From: Chromobacterium alkanivorans
GTDB lineage: Bacteria; Pseudomonadota; Gammaproteobacteria; Burkholderiales; Chromobacteriaceae
Assembly (NCBI RefSeq): GCF_016937655.1
Contig: NZ_JAFHKL010000001.1
Location: 62,001 to 126,000 of the forward strand
Length of the DNA: 64,000 bases
Direction: 5' to 3'
Position 1 is the stretch's first letter. Each line of letters begins with the position of its first letter. The translations under genes were made by a program, and so were the position numbers. Of the stretch, positions 36,053 through 46,967 are shown in pieces. Under the pieces are notes generated by a model that ran no database searches, was not told where the DNA came from, and saw only the letters and a program-made list of their open reading frames with translations.

Positions 36053-36550
36053 TCAATCCTCCTGGGTTTGCAGCATCTTCTTCAGCAAGCGCGCCAGCGT
36101 GGCGCGTTCCTCCGCGTCCAGCATCTCGATCAGTTCGGCCTCGGCCGACAGATGGTTGCCGACGGCGTCCTCGATCACCTCGAAACCCTTGGGCGTCAGC
36201 GTCACGATCACGCCGCGGCGGTCCGCGGGGTCCGGCGAGCGGGTCACCAGGCCGGCTTCCTCCAGCCGGTTGATGCGGTTGGTCAGCGCGCCGGAGGAAA
36301 TCAGCACCATGCCTTGCAGTTGATTGGGGGACAGCTGGAACGGTTCGCCGCCGCGGCGCAGCGCGGCCAGCACGTCGAATTCGCCGACATTCAGATTGTG
36401 GCGCGCCAAATCATGCAGCACGCGGCGGGTGACGAAGTACTCCATCCGCACAATGCGGCCGACCACTTCGGTGGAGGACGGGTCCAAGTCCGGGCGAACC
36501 TCGCGCCACAGGGCGACGATACGGTCAATCTGGTCTGGTGCTTGTTGCAT
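36053..36550 (-). CDS. MarR-family transcriptional regulator
   Basis: 165 aa from the ATG at 36550; a TTG ten codons upstream is less likely because an AGGA site fits the ATG. Winged HTH block LSPNQLQGMVLISSGALTNRINRLEEAGLVTR with the wing RSPDPADRRGVIVTLTPKG. It probably represses a nearby resistance or stress gene; an AhpD-like gene follows on the same strand but in opposite relation. The ligand cannot be told. Confidence 0.87.
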   Translation of the reverse strand: MQQAPDQIDRIVALWREVRPDLDPSSTEVVGRIVRMEYFVTRRVLHDLARHNLNVGEFDVLAALRRGGEPFQLSPNQLQGMVLISSGALTNRINRLEEAGLVTRSPDPADRRGVIVTLTPKGFEVIEDAVGNHLSAEAELIEMLDAEERATLARLLKKMLQTQED

Positions 36551-36682
36551 CACTGACGGTTCCTGATGTGTGGGTGACAACTGGATGACTACCGGGCGCA
36601 GAGATTAGCACGGCTTGAAGTTAGTTTATCTTCACGTGAAATAATAGTCCTCAGTCGTCACCCGCACCAGCGGGAACCGCGT

Positions 36683-37111
36683 TTACTGGCGCATGCTGAC
36701 CGCCAGCCGGTTGAAGGCGTTCATCAGGGCGATGGCGAAGCTCAGATCGGCCACTTCCTCCGGGCTGAAGTGTTCCTGCAAGGGCAGGTAGTGTTGGTCC
36801 GGCGCCTGGGTGACGGCGATGTCGGTCAGCGACTCCGCCCATTCCAGCGCCGCGCGTTCGCGGGCGCTGTACAACTCGCTGACGCGCCAGCCGGCCAGGG
36901 AGTCGATGCGTTCATTGCTTTCCCTTCTGGCGCGCAAGGCCGACGCGTGCATTTTCAGGCAGAAGGCGCAGCCGTTGATCTGGGACACGCGCAGATAAAC
37001 CAGCTCGATCAGGGGCAGGCCCAGGCTGCTGTGCTGCAGGCTGGCTTTGACGCCGGCCAGCCCTTGGTAGGCGGCGGGGGACAGTTGGGTGTAGGGCAGG
37101 CGCAGGGACAT
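36683..37111 (-). CDS. AhpD/carboxymuconolactone decarboxylase-like alkylhydroperoxidase
   Basis: 142 aa from the ATG at 37111 (AAAGGAA ribosome site). The CxxC redox pair is INGCAFCLKMHASAL, with the conserved Glu/His set of AhpD (LIELVYLRVSQ, ALEWAESLTDIA). Soluble antioxidant enzyme that reduces peroxides or re-reduces a partner. It is transcribed divergently from a LysR gene 116 bp away, which is its likely regulator. Confidence 0.86.
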   Translation of the reverse strand: MSLRLPYTQLSPAAYQGLAGVKASLQHSSLGLPLIELVYLRVSQINGCAFCLKMHASALRARRESNERIDSLAGWRVSELYSARERAALEWAESLTDIAVTQAPDQHYLPLQEHFSPEEVADLSFAIALMNAFNRLAVSMRQ

Positions 37112-37227
37112 GGCAATTCCTTTCAAGAGAGAGATCGTCGCAGCGGCGAGCTGCAAGGCCAGTCTAGGCAAAAATCATTTATGTAAATAGACTTAAAATA
37201 TCGAATTCAAATTCCAAAAATGAAATC

Positions 37228-38121
37228 ATGCTGGATGATCTGCAGTTGTTCGTGAGCATTGTCGACGCCGGCAGCCTGAACGCCGCCGCCCGGCGGCTGG
37301 GCGTGCCCGCCGCCACCCTGTCGCGTCGTTTGCAGGCGCTGGAGCGGGAACTGGGCTGCCGCCTCTTGCACCGCAGCGCGCGGCGGATGGAATTGACGGC
37401 GGAAGGCGGGCAGTACTACGAGCAATGCCGGCCCTTGCTGCAGTCCTTGAGCCAGACCGCCGCGACGCTGGCGGACTCGCTGCATCAGGTCAAGGGCGTG
37501 CTGCGGGTGCTGTCGCCGCTGAGCCTGGGCAACGACGTGCTGGTGCCGGTGTGGCGGCGGATGCTGAGGGATTACCCGGAGTTGCGGCTGGAGCTGCACT
37601 TGAACAACGCCATCGATGACCTGCTCAGCGGCATGGCGGATCTCGCCTTGAGGGTGGGGGAGCAACCGGACTCCAGTTTGAACCAGCGGCGGCTGGGCTG
37701 GGTGCGCACCCTGCTGGTGGCCGCGCCGGCCTATCTGGAGGCGCAAGGCGAGCCGCGGACGCCGGAGGCGCTGGCGCGCCACGCCCTACTGGTGGCGGAG
37801 CCGTTTGAACGCTGGCATTTGCGGCGGAGGGGCGACGACGCGGAATGGGAATTGCCGCCGCCGCGCCTGCGGGTCAACGATATGCTGCTGCCGCGTCGGC
37901 TGGCCGAGGCCGGCGTGGGCATCGCGGTCTGCCCCCACAGCCTGTGCCACCGCCAGTTGGCGGACGGCGGTTTGCGGCAGGTGCTGGCCGGCTGGGAAAT
38001 GCCGGCGCAACCGGTGTACGCGGTGTGGCCGCAACGGCGCTATCCGCCGGTGCGGGTGCGCGTCTTGCTGGACGCCTTGGCGGAGTTCGCCGAGACGGAG
38101 CCTTTGCTGGCGCGGGCTTAA
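37228..38121 (+). CDS. LysR-family transcriptional regulator
   Basis: 297 aa. HTH 1-60 (LQLFVSIVDAGSLNAAARRL, then ATLSRRLQALERELGCRLLHRSAR), LysR substrate domain with DDLLSGMADLALRVG. Belongs to the common subgroup whose N terminus is MLDDLQLFVSIV. Divergent from the AhpD-like gene, so it probably senses an oxidant or aromatic compound and controls that gene. Its TAA abuts the RDD gene stop from the other strand. Confidence 0.88.
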   Translation: MLDDLQLFVSIVDAGSLNAAARRLGVPAATLSRRLQALERELGCRLLHRSARRMELTAEGGQYYEQCRPLLQSLSQTAATLADSLHQVKGVLRVLSPLSLGNDVLVPVWRRMLRDYPELRLELHLNNAIDDLLSGMADLALRVGEQPDSSLNQRRLGWVRTLLVAAPAYLEAQGEPRTPEALARHALLVAEPFERWHLRRRGDDAEWELPPPRLRVNDMLLPRRLAEAGVGIAVCPHSLCHRQLADGGLRQVLAGWEMPAQPVYAVWPQRRYPPVRVRVLLDALAEFAETEPLLARA

Positions 38122-38694
38122 TCAGCCCGGCGTGGGCTCGCCGCGCCGTTTCTTGCCCGGATGCGGCGGCTTGGGCAGCACGATCTGGCGGGTGCCGGCC
38201 AGCCTGTCGTGCAGGAATAGCTTGTCGCGGTCGTAGAACTTGGCCAGGAAGGGAACCAGGCACCAGCTGAGCGCCAGCCACAGCGCCTGCGGCTGATGGC
38301 CGTAGGCATTGGCCCAGCCGAGATAGGACACCGCCGGCATGCCGACGAACAGGGCCAGGCCGATCAGATAGCGCGCCGCCGCCTGCTTCCAGACGATGCC
38401 GCCGCCGCGGGCGTTGACCAGCTTGATGCGCCAGGTCTTCATCGCCACGGTCTGGCCGCTGCGCACCCAGCAATAGCCGAAGTAGCCGAACAGCGCCACG
38501 GCGAGCGCGCCTTTCAGCAGCGTCTTGAACAACGGCCCCTGGCCGATCAGCGTTTGCAGCGGCGTCAGCGCCGCGGTGACGGTGAGCAAGAGCGCGGCGA
38601 CCAGCAGCAATTCGTAGAACAGGCTGGCCAGGCTGCGTTTCAGCGTGGGCGGGGTCAGGGCGGGAGCGTCAGCGGGAGGCATCTTGGGCTTCAT
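38122..38694 (-). CDS. RDD-family membrane protein
   Basis: 190 aa. Three or four hydrophobic segments (LASLFYELLLVAALLLTVTA, LKGALAVALFGYFGYCWV, YLIGLALFVGMPAVSYLGW) and the RDD motif with paired Arg/Asp, K-T-W-R-I-K-L-V and YDRDKLFLHDRLAGTRQIVL. Function unknown; RDD proteins are suspected transporters or stress proteins. It overlaps the DUF3106 gene start region by 26 nt and is the last gene of the ECF-sigma cassette. Confidence 0.85.
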   Translation of the reverse strand: MKPKMPPADAPALTPPTLKRSLASLFYELLLVAALLLTVTAALTPLQTLIGQGPLFKTLLKGALAVALFGYFGYCWVRSGQTVAMKTWRIKLVNARGGGIVWKQAAARYLIGLALFVGMPAVSYLGWANAYGHQPQALWLALSWCLVPFLAKFYDRDKLFLHDRLAGTRQIVLPKPPHPGKKRRGEPTPG

Positions 38695-39058
38695 GTTGTT
38701 GCCGCAGGCGCTGGATGGCCTGTTGGCGTTGTTCGGGCGGCATCTGTTGCAGCGCCTTCCAGTTGGCGCGGATTTCGTCGCGCTGCTGCTGGCTCAGCTC
38801 GGACCAGGCTTTCAGTTTCTGCTGCACGCGCTGGCGCTGCGCCTCGGGCAGTTGTTGGAATTGCGGCACGATGGCCAGCAGGTTCTGCTTTTTGTACGGC
38901 GCGTAGCGGTCCCATTCGGTGGCCAGCGGCGCCAGCACCTGTTGCTGTTCCGCGCTCAATTGCGCCCAGCGGGGGCTGGCCGGCGGGCTGGCCTTGGCCG
39001 CCGGCGCCAGCAGTCCGCTCAGGCACAGGGCGAGCAAGAGGCGGCGGCCGCTATTCAT
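38669..39058 (-). CDS. DUF3106-family exported protein
   Basis: 129 aa, signal peptide 1-23 (RLLLALCLSGLLAPAAKA). The rest is Gln/Arg-rich helical (QLSAEQQQVLAPLATEWDRY, QRVQQKLKAWSELSQQQRDE) with the W-x-x-L/M-x-P-x-x-R repeat of DUF3106. Periplasmic, function unknown; it resembles the small Gln-rich CpxP/Spy-like partners of envelope sensors. It overlaps the DUF3619 gene by 8 nt and the RDD gene by 26 nt. Confidence 0.82.
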   Translation of the reverse strand: MNSGRRLLLALCLSGLLAPAAKASPPASPRWAQLSAEQQQVLAPLATEWDRYAPYKKQNLLAIVPQFQQLPEAQRQRVQQKLKAWSELSQQQRDEIRANWKALQQMPPEQRQQAIQRLRQQHEAQDASR

Positions 39059-39416
39059 GCAGCCCTCGGCTGAAGTGCGGTTCCAGCAAGGCCTCGAAGG
39101 GCAGATCCTGCGCCAGCAGCGCGGCGTCGACCGCTTCCTCCTCCAGCAGCAGGTCTTCCGCCAGCATCATGCCGGCGCCGGTCAGCAGCGCGAAGCCCAA
39201 GGCGAGGCCGCCGCGGCGCAGCGACAACACGTGGCGCTGCGCCCACAGGCCCAGCCGCTCGCGCGGCGATTCCGCTTCCGCGGCCTGGGCGTCGAAACGG
39301 GCCAGCGCCCGCTCGCGCGCCTGGGTCAGCTTGCGTTTCTGCTCGGCGTCGAGATCGGCGGCGGCGTGGTCCAGCACGCGCGCCACATGGCCGGGAAGGG
39401 GGTTGGAAGGTTTCAT
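39051..39416 (-). CDS. DUF3619-family single-pass membrane protein
   Basis: 121 aa from the ATG at 39416, which overlaps the sigma factor stop by 4 nt (ATGA). Cytoplasmic helical N terminus (AEQKRKLTQARERALARFDA), one membrane helix (GGLALGFALLTGAGMMLAE), then an acidic periplasmic tail (LLLEEEAVDAALLAQDLPFE). Position right after a sigma factor and its single helix make it a candidate anti-sigma partner, by analogy only. Confidence 0.82.
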   Translation of the reverse strand: MKPSNPLPGHVARVLDHAAADLDAEQKRKLTQARERALARFDAQAAEAESPRERLGLWAQRHVLSLRRGGLALGFALLTGAGMMLAEDLLLEEEAVDAALLAQDLPFEALLEPHFSRGLHE

Positions 39417-39979
39417 AGCGTCACTCCCTTTTGCGCGAGGATGGCGGCCAGCGTGTGATTGGCGCGCGAGCAATGCGTTTTGACGCTGCCCTCGGAGCAG
39501 CCCATCACGCGCGCGGTGGCGGCGACATCCAGACCCTCCCAATAACGCAGCAGGAAGGCCTCGCGTTGACGGGCCGGCAGCAGCTGCAGCGAGGCCTCGA
39601 TCAGCACGGCGGTTTCCTTGCGCGCGCACCACAGCTCGGGATTGCTGTGCGCCTCGTCCGCGGCCACGTCCAGCGTTTCCAGCGGATCCGGGCTGTCGTC
39701 CTCTTCGCGGGCGGGGATCAGCGAGGACAGCAGCGTGCTGACGAAGCGGCGCGCCTTGCTGCGGCGGTAGAAGTCGCGAATGGTGTTTTGCAGGATGCGC
39801 TGGAAGATCAGCGGCAGTTCCGCCGCCGGGGCGTGCGGATAGCGATCCGCCAATTTCATCATCGAGTCCTGCACGATATCCAATGCGCTGTCTTCGTTCT
39901 GGACCGCATACCACGCCTGCTTGAAAGCGCGTTTCTCCGCCGACTCCAGGAAGTCGGCCATTTCCTCGCGGCTAGCCAT
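39413..39979 (-). CDS. ECF-type RNA polymerase sigma factor
   Basis: 188 aa from the ATG at 39979 (another ATG exists at 39961). Region 2 (AWYAVQNEDSALDIVQDSMM), region 4 HTH (LLPARQREAFLLRYWEGLDV, AATARVMGCSEGSVKTHCSR). It directs transcription of an unknown regulon. It heads a four-gene minus-strand cassette (sigma, DUF3619, DUF3106, RDD), with ATGA coupling to the next gene. The start lacks a clear ribosome site, so the exact N terminus is uncertain. Confidence 0.88.
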   Translation of the reverse strand: MASREEMADFLESAEKRAFKQAWYAVQNEDSALDIVQDSMMKLADRYPHAPAAELPLIFQRILQNTIRDFYRRSKARRFVSTLLSSLIPAREEDDSPDPLETLDVAADEAHSNPELWCARKETAVLIEASLQLLPARQREAFLLRYWEGLDVAATARVMGCSEGSVKTHCSRANHTLAAILAQKGVTL

Positions 39980-40175
39980 CGGATGAGAGTTTGAGTTGAT
40001 GCCAACAGAAGATGGTAGCAGAGCGCCGCCGATTCGGCCAAGCCTGATTTTTTTCCTGAATTTACCGAGGCTTAGGCGCATATTGCACCTGCACAAAAGC
40101 ACTTGACCGGTTTCAAAGCAATACGCTAAGGTCGACCGATACGGGATGAAACTAACGCAAAGATAAAGAGGCCAT

Positions 40176-41942
40176 ATGCAGATATCGGGCGCGGAAGCGG
40201 TTGTCCGCTGCCTGCAGGAAGAAGGTGTCGAATTTGTTTTCGGCTACCCCGGCGGCGCGGTGCTGGAAATTTACGATGCCATTTTCCGGCAGGACAAATT
40301 CAAACATGTGCTGGTCAGGCACGAGCAGGCGGCGGTGCATGCCGCCGATGCCTACTCCCGTTCCAGCGACAAGGTGGGCGTGGCTCTGGTCACCTCCGGT
40401 CCCGGCGCGACCAACGCCGTGACCGGCATCGCCACCGCCTATATGGACTCCATCCCCATGGTGGTGCTGTCCGGCCAGGTGCCGTCCCCGGCCATCGGCC
40501 TGGACGCTTTCCAGGAAGTGGACATGGTGGGCATCACTCGCCCGTGCGTGAAGCACAACTTCCTGGTCAAGGACGTGAACGAGATCGCCTCCACCATCAA
40601 GAAGGCGTTCTACATCGCCAGGACCGGTCGCCCCGGTCCGGTGGTGGTGGACATCCCCAAGGACATCACCCAGCTGCGCACGGAATTCCAATATCCGGAA
40701 AGCGTGCATATCCGCTCCTACGTGCCGGCTACCCGCGGCCACCCGGGGCAGATCAAGAAAGCGGTGAACCTGCTGTTGGAAGCCAAGCGCCCCTTCATTT
40801 ACGTGGGCGGCGGCGCGGTGCAGGGCAATGCCGCCGGCGAAGTGACCGAACTGGTCAAATCGCTGGGCCTGCCGTGTACCAACACCCTGATGGGCCTGGG
40901 CGCCTATCCGGGATCCGACCCGCAGTTCCTCGGCATGCTGGGCATGCATGGCACCTATGAAGCCAATATGGCGATGCAGTACTGCGACGTGCTGGTGGCC
41001 ATAGGCGCGAGGTTCGACGACCGCGTGATCAGCGTGCCGTCGCACTTCCTCAGCCAGCCCAAGAAGATCATCCACATCGACGTGGACCCGTCCTCCATCT
41101 CCAAGCGAGTCAAGGCGGACATCCCCATCGTCGGCGACGTCAAGCATGTGTTGAAAGACATGCTGGACCTCTTGAAGCAATCCGGCCAGAAGCCGGACGC
41201 TCAGGCCCTGGCCGGCTGGTGGAAGCAGATCGAGGAATGGCGCGGCCACAACTGTCTGCTGTACACCCCGTCCACCGAGCTGATCAAACCTCAGTTCGTG
41301 GTGGAGAAGCTGTACGAGATCACCGGCGGCAAGGCCATCGTCACTTCCGACGTGGGTCAGCACCAGATGTGGGCGGCGCAGTATTACAAGTTCGACAGCC
41401 CCAAGCAGTGGCTGAACTCCGGCGGCCTCGGCACCATGGGCTTCGGCCTGCCGGCGGCGATGGGCGCGCAACTGGCCAACCCGGATGCCACCGTCGCCTG
41501 CATCACCGGCGAGGGCTCGATCCAGATGAACATCCAGGAACTGTCCACCTGCAAGCAATACCATACCCCGGTGAAAGTGGTGGCCCTGAACAACCGCTAC
41601 CTGGGCATGGTGCGCCAGTGGCAGCAGTTCTTCTACGGCACGCGCTATTCCGAATCCTATATGGACGCCTTGCCGGACTTCGTCAAAATCGCCGAGGCTT
41701 ACGGCCATATCGGCTTCAAGGTGGAAGACCCCGCCGACGTGGAGCCGGTATTGAAGGAGGCGTTCAGCCAGAAGCTGAAGGAACGCCTGGTATTCCTGGA
41801 TTTCCGTACCGACCAGTCCGAGAACGTGTTCCCGATGGTGCAAAACGGCAAGGGTCTGGACCAGATGGACCTGCCCGCGCACATGAGCGAGGTGCAGAAC
41901 GTGCCCTTCGAGAACAACCGTGACTACGGCAATATGTGTTGA
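40176..41942 (+). CDS. ilvI: Acetolactate synthase, large catalytic subunit
   Basis: 588 aa, ThDP-dependent. Blocks: EEGVEFVFGYPGGAVLEIYD with the catalytic Glu following in LVRHEQAAVHAADAYSR, RPGPVVVDIPKDITQ, and the ThDP pocket ACITGEGSIQMNIQELSTC with NNRYLGMVRQWQ. It joins two pyruvates or pyruvate plus 2-ketobutyrate to start valine/leucine and isoleucine synthesis. It is divergent from the sigma factor; a TTGACC hexamer at 40104 may be the -35 box. The regulatory subunit starts 12 nt after it. Confidence 0.95.
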   Translation: MQISGAEAVVRCLQEEGVEFVFGYPGGAVLEIYDAIFRQDKFKHVLVRHEQAAVHAADAYSRSSDKVGVALVTSGPGATNAVTGIATAYMDSIPMVVLSGQVPSPAIGLDAFQEVDMVGITRPCVKHNFLVKDVNEIASTIKKAFYIARTGRPGPVVVDIPKDITQLRTEFQYPESVHIRSYVPATRGHPGQIKKAVNLLLEAKRPFIYVGGGAVQGNAAGEVTELVKSLGLPCTNTLMGLGAYPGSDPQFLGMLGMHGTYEANMAMQYCDVLVAIGARFDDRVISVPSHFLSQPKKIIHIDVDPSSISKRVKADIPIVGDVKHVLKDMLDLLKQSGQKPDAQALAGWWKQIEEWRGHNCLLYTPSTELIKPQFVVEKLYEITGGKAIVTSDVGQHQMWAAQYYKFDSPKQWLNSGGLGTMGFGLPAAMGAQLANPDATVACITGEGSIQMNIQELSTCKQYHTPVKVVALNNRYLGMVRQWQQFFYGTRYSESYMDALPDFVKIAEAYGHIGFKVEDPADVEPVLKEAFSQKLKERLVFLDFRTDQSENVFPMVQNGKGLDQMDLPAHMSEVQNVPFENNRDYGNMC

Positions 41943-41953
41943 GGTCAACCGGT

Positions 41954-42445
41954 ATGCGACATATCCTATCCACTCTTGTGGAAAACGAAGCGGGCGCATT
42001 GTCCCGCGTGGTGGGCCTGTTTTCGGCCCGTGGCTACAACATCGATTCGCTGACAGTGTCCACGACTGAGGACCCGACGCTGTCGCGCATGACTATCGTC
42101 ACCCACGGTTCCGACGAAGTCATCGAGCAGATCACCAAGCATCTCAACAAGTTGATCGAGGTGGTCAAGGTGATAGACCTCAATGAATCCGAGCACATCG
42201 AGCGCGAGCTGATGCTGATCAAGGTCCGCGCCACCGGCAAGGACCGCGAGGAGATGAAGCGCATGGCCGACATCTTCCGCGGACGCATCATCGACGTGAC
42301 GGAAAAGACTTACACCATCGAGCTGACCGGTACGAGCGAAAAGCTCGGCGCCTTCATCGAGGCGGTGGACCGCACAGTGATCCTGGAAACGGTCCGTACC
42401 GGCGCATCCGGCATTGGTCGGGGTGAACGGATTCTGAAAATCTGA
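41954..42445 (+). CDS. ilvH: Acetolactate synthase, small regulatory subunit
   Basis: 163 aa from the ATG at 41954 (GAGGT ribosome site). ACT domain MRHILSTLVENEAGALSRVV, GLFSARGYNIDSLTVSTTED, then the C-terminal region RELMLIKVRATGKDREEMKR. It confers valine feedback inhibition and activates the large subunit. Located between ilvI and ilvC in one operon. Confidence 0.95.
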   Translation: MRHILSTLVENEAGALSRVVGLFSARGYNIDSLTVSTTEDPTLSRMTIVTHGSDEVIEQITKHLNKLIEVVKVIDLNESEHIERELMLIKVRATGKDREEMKRMADIFRGRIIDVTEKTYTIELTGTSEKLGAFIEAVDRTVILETVRTGASGIGRGERILKI

Positions 42446-43522
<1,077 letters not shown>

Positions 43523-43545
43523 GTCCGCAGCCTGCCGCATCGACC

Positions 43546-43572
43546 AAAGCCGGGAATCTTCCCGGCTTTTTT
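43546..43572 (+). terminator. Terminator of the ilv operon
   Basis: AAAGCCGGGA (from 43546) pairs with TCCCGGCTTT across the loop ATCT, with a run of six T. Strong, rightward. Confidence 0.9.
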
Positions 43573-43593
43573 GCGTTTGGGGGCAGGGGAAAT

Positions 43594-43617
43594 GAAAAAC
43601 GGCGCCCAGGGCGCCGT
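43594..43617 (-). terminator. Terminator of psd
   Basis: ACGGCGCC (43599-43606) pairs with GGCGCCGT (43610-43617), loop CAG; in the minus direction it is followed by TTTTT (complement of 43594-43598), 20 nt beyond the psd stop. Confidence 0.85.
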
Positions 43618-43637
43618 CGTGTCCGGAGCGAAGGCGT

Positions 43638-44480
43638 TCAGTCCGCCATCGGCTCGCCCATGCGCACCGCGCCGGCGGCTTGCCAGCCGGGGTTGAAGCT
43701 CAGCGGGCCTTGCGGGAACAGCAGCACCACGGTGGAGCCCAGCAGGAAACGGCCCATCTCCTCGCCCTTGGCCAGGCGGATGTCCTGGTCGCGGTAATCC
43801 CAGTGGCGGATCTGCCCCGGGCGCGGCGGATTGATCACGCCGTGCCAGACGGTAGCCATGCTGCCGACGATGGTGGCGCCCACCAGCACCAGCGCGAAAG
43901 GCTGGCCGTCCTCGCCCTCGAACAGGCAGACCACGCGCTCATTGCGCGCGAACAGACGGTCCACGCCGCGGGCGGTGGCCGGGTTCACCGAATACAGCTC
44001 GCCCGGCACATAGCTCATCCGCAGCAGACGGCCGGCGCAAGGCATGTGGATGCGATGGTAGTCGCGCGGACTCAGGTAGATGGTGGCGAAATGGCCGTCG
44101 TCGAAGCGGCGCGCCCACTCGGCGTCGCCGGCCAGCAAGGCCTGGGCGGAGTAGCTGCGGCCCTTGGCCTGGAAGATCTGTCCCTGTTCGATGCGGCCGA
44201 ACTGGCTGATGGCGCCGTCCACCGGGCAGACCAGCCGTTCGCTCGCCAGCGGGCGCGCGTCGGCGCGCAAGGCGCGGGTGAAGAAGGCGTTGAAGCTGGC
44301 GTAGGCCGCCGGATCGCTGGCGGCGGCTTCGTCCATGTTCACTTGGTAGCGGGCAATGAAGCGGCGGATGATCCATTGCGTCAGGTTGCCGCCTTCCCAG
44401 TTGGCGATGCGGCCGGCCAAGCGGGTCATGGCCAGCTTGGGCATCAGGTGTTGCAACAGCACGAACAGGCGTTCGGACAC
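43638..44480 (-). CDS. psd: Phosphatidylserine decarboxylase proenzyme
   Basis: 280 aa from a GTG start at 44480. A TTG at 44513 opens the same frame, but GAGGA sits 8 nt before the GTG and the E. coli N terminus aligns there (VSERLFVLLQHLMPKL). The self-cleavage motif is LGST near the C terminus (MGRFLLGSTVVLLFPQG); the Ser becomes the pyruvoyl group. YLSPRDYHRIHMPCAGRL and LFARNERVVCLFE are the other conserved blocks. It makes phosphatidylethanolamine at the inner membrane. Monocistronic, followed by its own terminator. Confidence 0.93.
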   Translation of the reverse strand: MSERLFVLLQHLMPKLAMTRLAGRIANWEGGNLTQWIIRRFIARYQVNMDEAAASDPAAYASFNAFFTRALRADARPLASERLVCPVDGAISQFGRIEQGQIFQAKGRSYSAQALLAGDAEWARRFDDGHFATIYLSPRDYHRIHMPCAGRLLRMSYVPGELYSVNPATARGVDRLFARNERVVCLFEGEDGQPFALVLVGATIVGSMATVWHGVINPPRPGQIRHWDYRDQDIRLAKGEEMGRFLLGSTVVLLFPQGPLSFNPGWQAAGAVRMGEPMAD

Positions 44481-44712
44481 TGGTTTGTCCTCGATCAATC
44501 TGACTAAACCCAAGAGTATAACCGATCTGCCGACGTCTGATCGCGTGTGGCTTGCTTAAATTGTAAGCAGGTTTTCATTGAAAATAGACATATTGTCCGA
44601 TATTTTTGGTTTGGACATCGGGTGTGACGTTTTAATCACAGTTTTCAACATGCAAATTTGACTTTATGTCTTGCTTGCCGGTAGGCTGAATCAAAATTTG
44701 CTGCGGGAGCAC

Positions 44713-46524
<1,812 letters not shown>

Positions 46525-46624
46525 CGTTTTCCGGCCGAGGAGGCCAGCGCGGTGCCGCGTCGACAAGGTTTTCCATCCCGTCCTTGTCGGCGCATCGCCA
46601 GCGCTAGACCGCCCGGCCGCAGAA

Positions 46625-46764
46625 GGGGCTCGAAAAACCGTCGTGAGCGGTCCGAGAGCAAGGCGCACCGCGCGCAGCGACCGAGCTAGTACAAAGGTAC
46701 GGCGAGGAAGCGAGCACGGAGCAACGACGCTATTCGGAGCGCGCAGCAGGTTTTTCGCAGTCCC
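46625..46764. repeat. Intergenic palindromic element, copy D (divergent)
   Basis: Terminal inverted repeats GGGGCTCGAAAAACC (46625-46639) and GGTTTTTCGCAGTCCC (46749-46764), and a centre GTAC-N4-GTAC (46689-46700). It contains AAGGCG and GCGCGCAGCAGG as in the other copies, but no TTA flanks. It looks like an older or distinct member of the family. Confidence 0.6.
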
Positions 46765-46823
46765 TCGGGAGTTCACTTTATCGAGTGTGAAGTCCATCAG
46801 GCCCACAAGGCCGCCCCTTCTGG

Positions 46824-46900
46824 CCCCGGCTCACAAAGCCGCGCGGCGGACTGCCGACCCATGAGGTCGGCGTCGTTGCGCGGCAGAGCCGGGGTTTTTT
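46824..46900 (+). terminator. Long nested hairpin ending in T6 upstream of bioD
   Basis: Three nested stems: CCCCGGCTC (46824-46832) with GAGCCGGGG (46886-46894), GCCGCGC with GCGCGGC (46837-46843/46878-46884), and GCCGACC with GGTCGGC (46853-46859/46865-46871), followed by TTTTTT. The outer stem plus T-run is a terminator for rightward transcripts; the extra inner stems are more than a simple terminator needs, so a structured RNA is possible. Confidence 0.6.
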
Positions 46901-46967
46901 GCGTTTTACGCGCGGACGGGCCGGCGCTAGACTGCCAGCTCTCTACTTCCCCATTACGGAAAGCGCC

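Larger units (their letters stand above)
46525..46967. other. Gap between leuA and bioD: element D and a structured terminator
   Basis: 443 bp without a gene. It holds a hairpin (CGACAAGG 46561-46568 with CCTTGTCG 46582-46589) after leuA, the divergent palindromic element D (46625-46764), and a long nested hairpin ending in T6 (46824-46900). A frame translated across the end of leuA into this gap is only a continuation shadow. Confidence 0.6.

Noticed and set aside
46525-46967. Possible extra gene between leuA and bioD
   Set aside because: Short frames here cover element D and the structured terminator; none has a ribosome site or a recognisable product.
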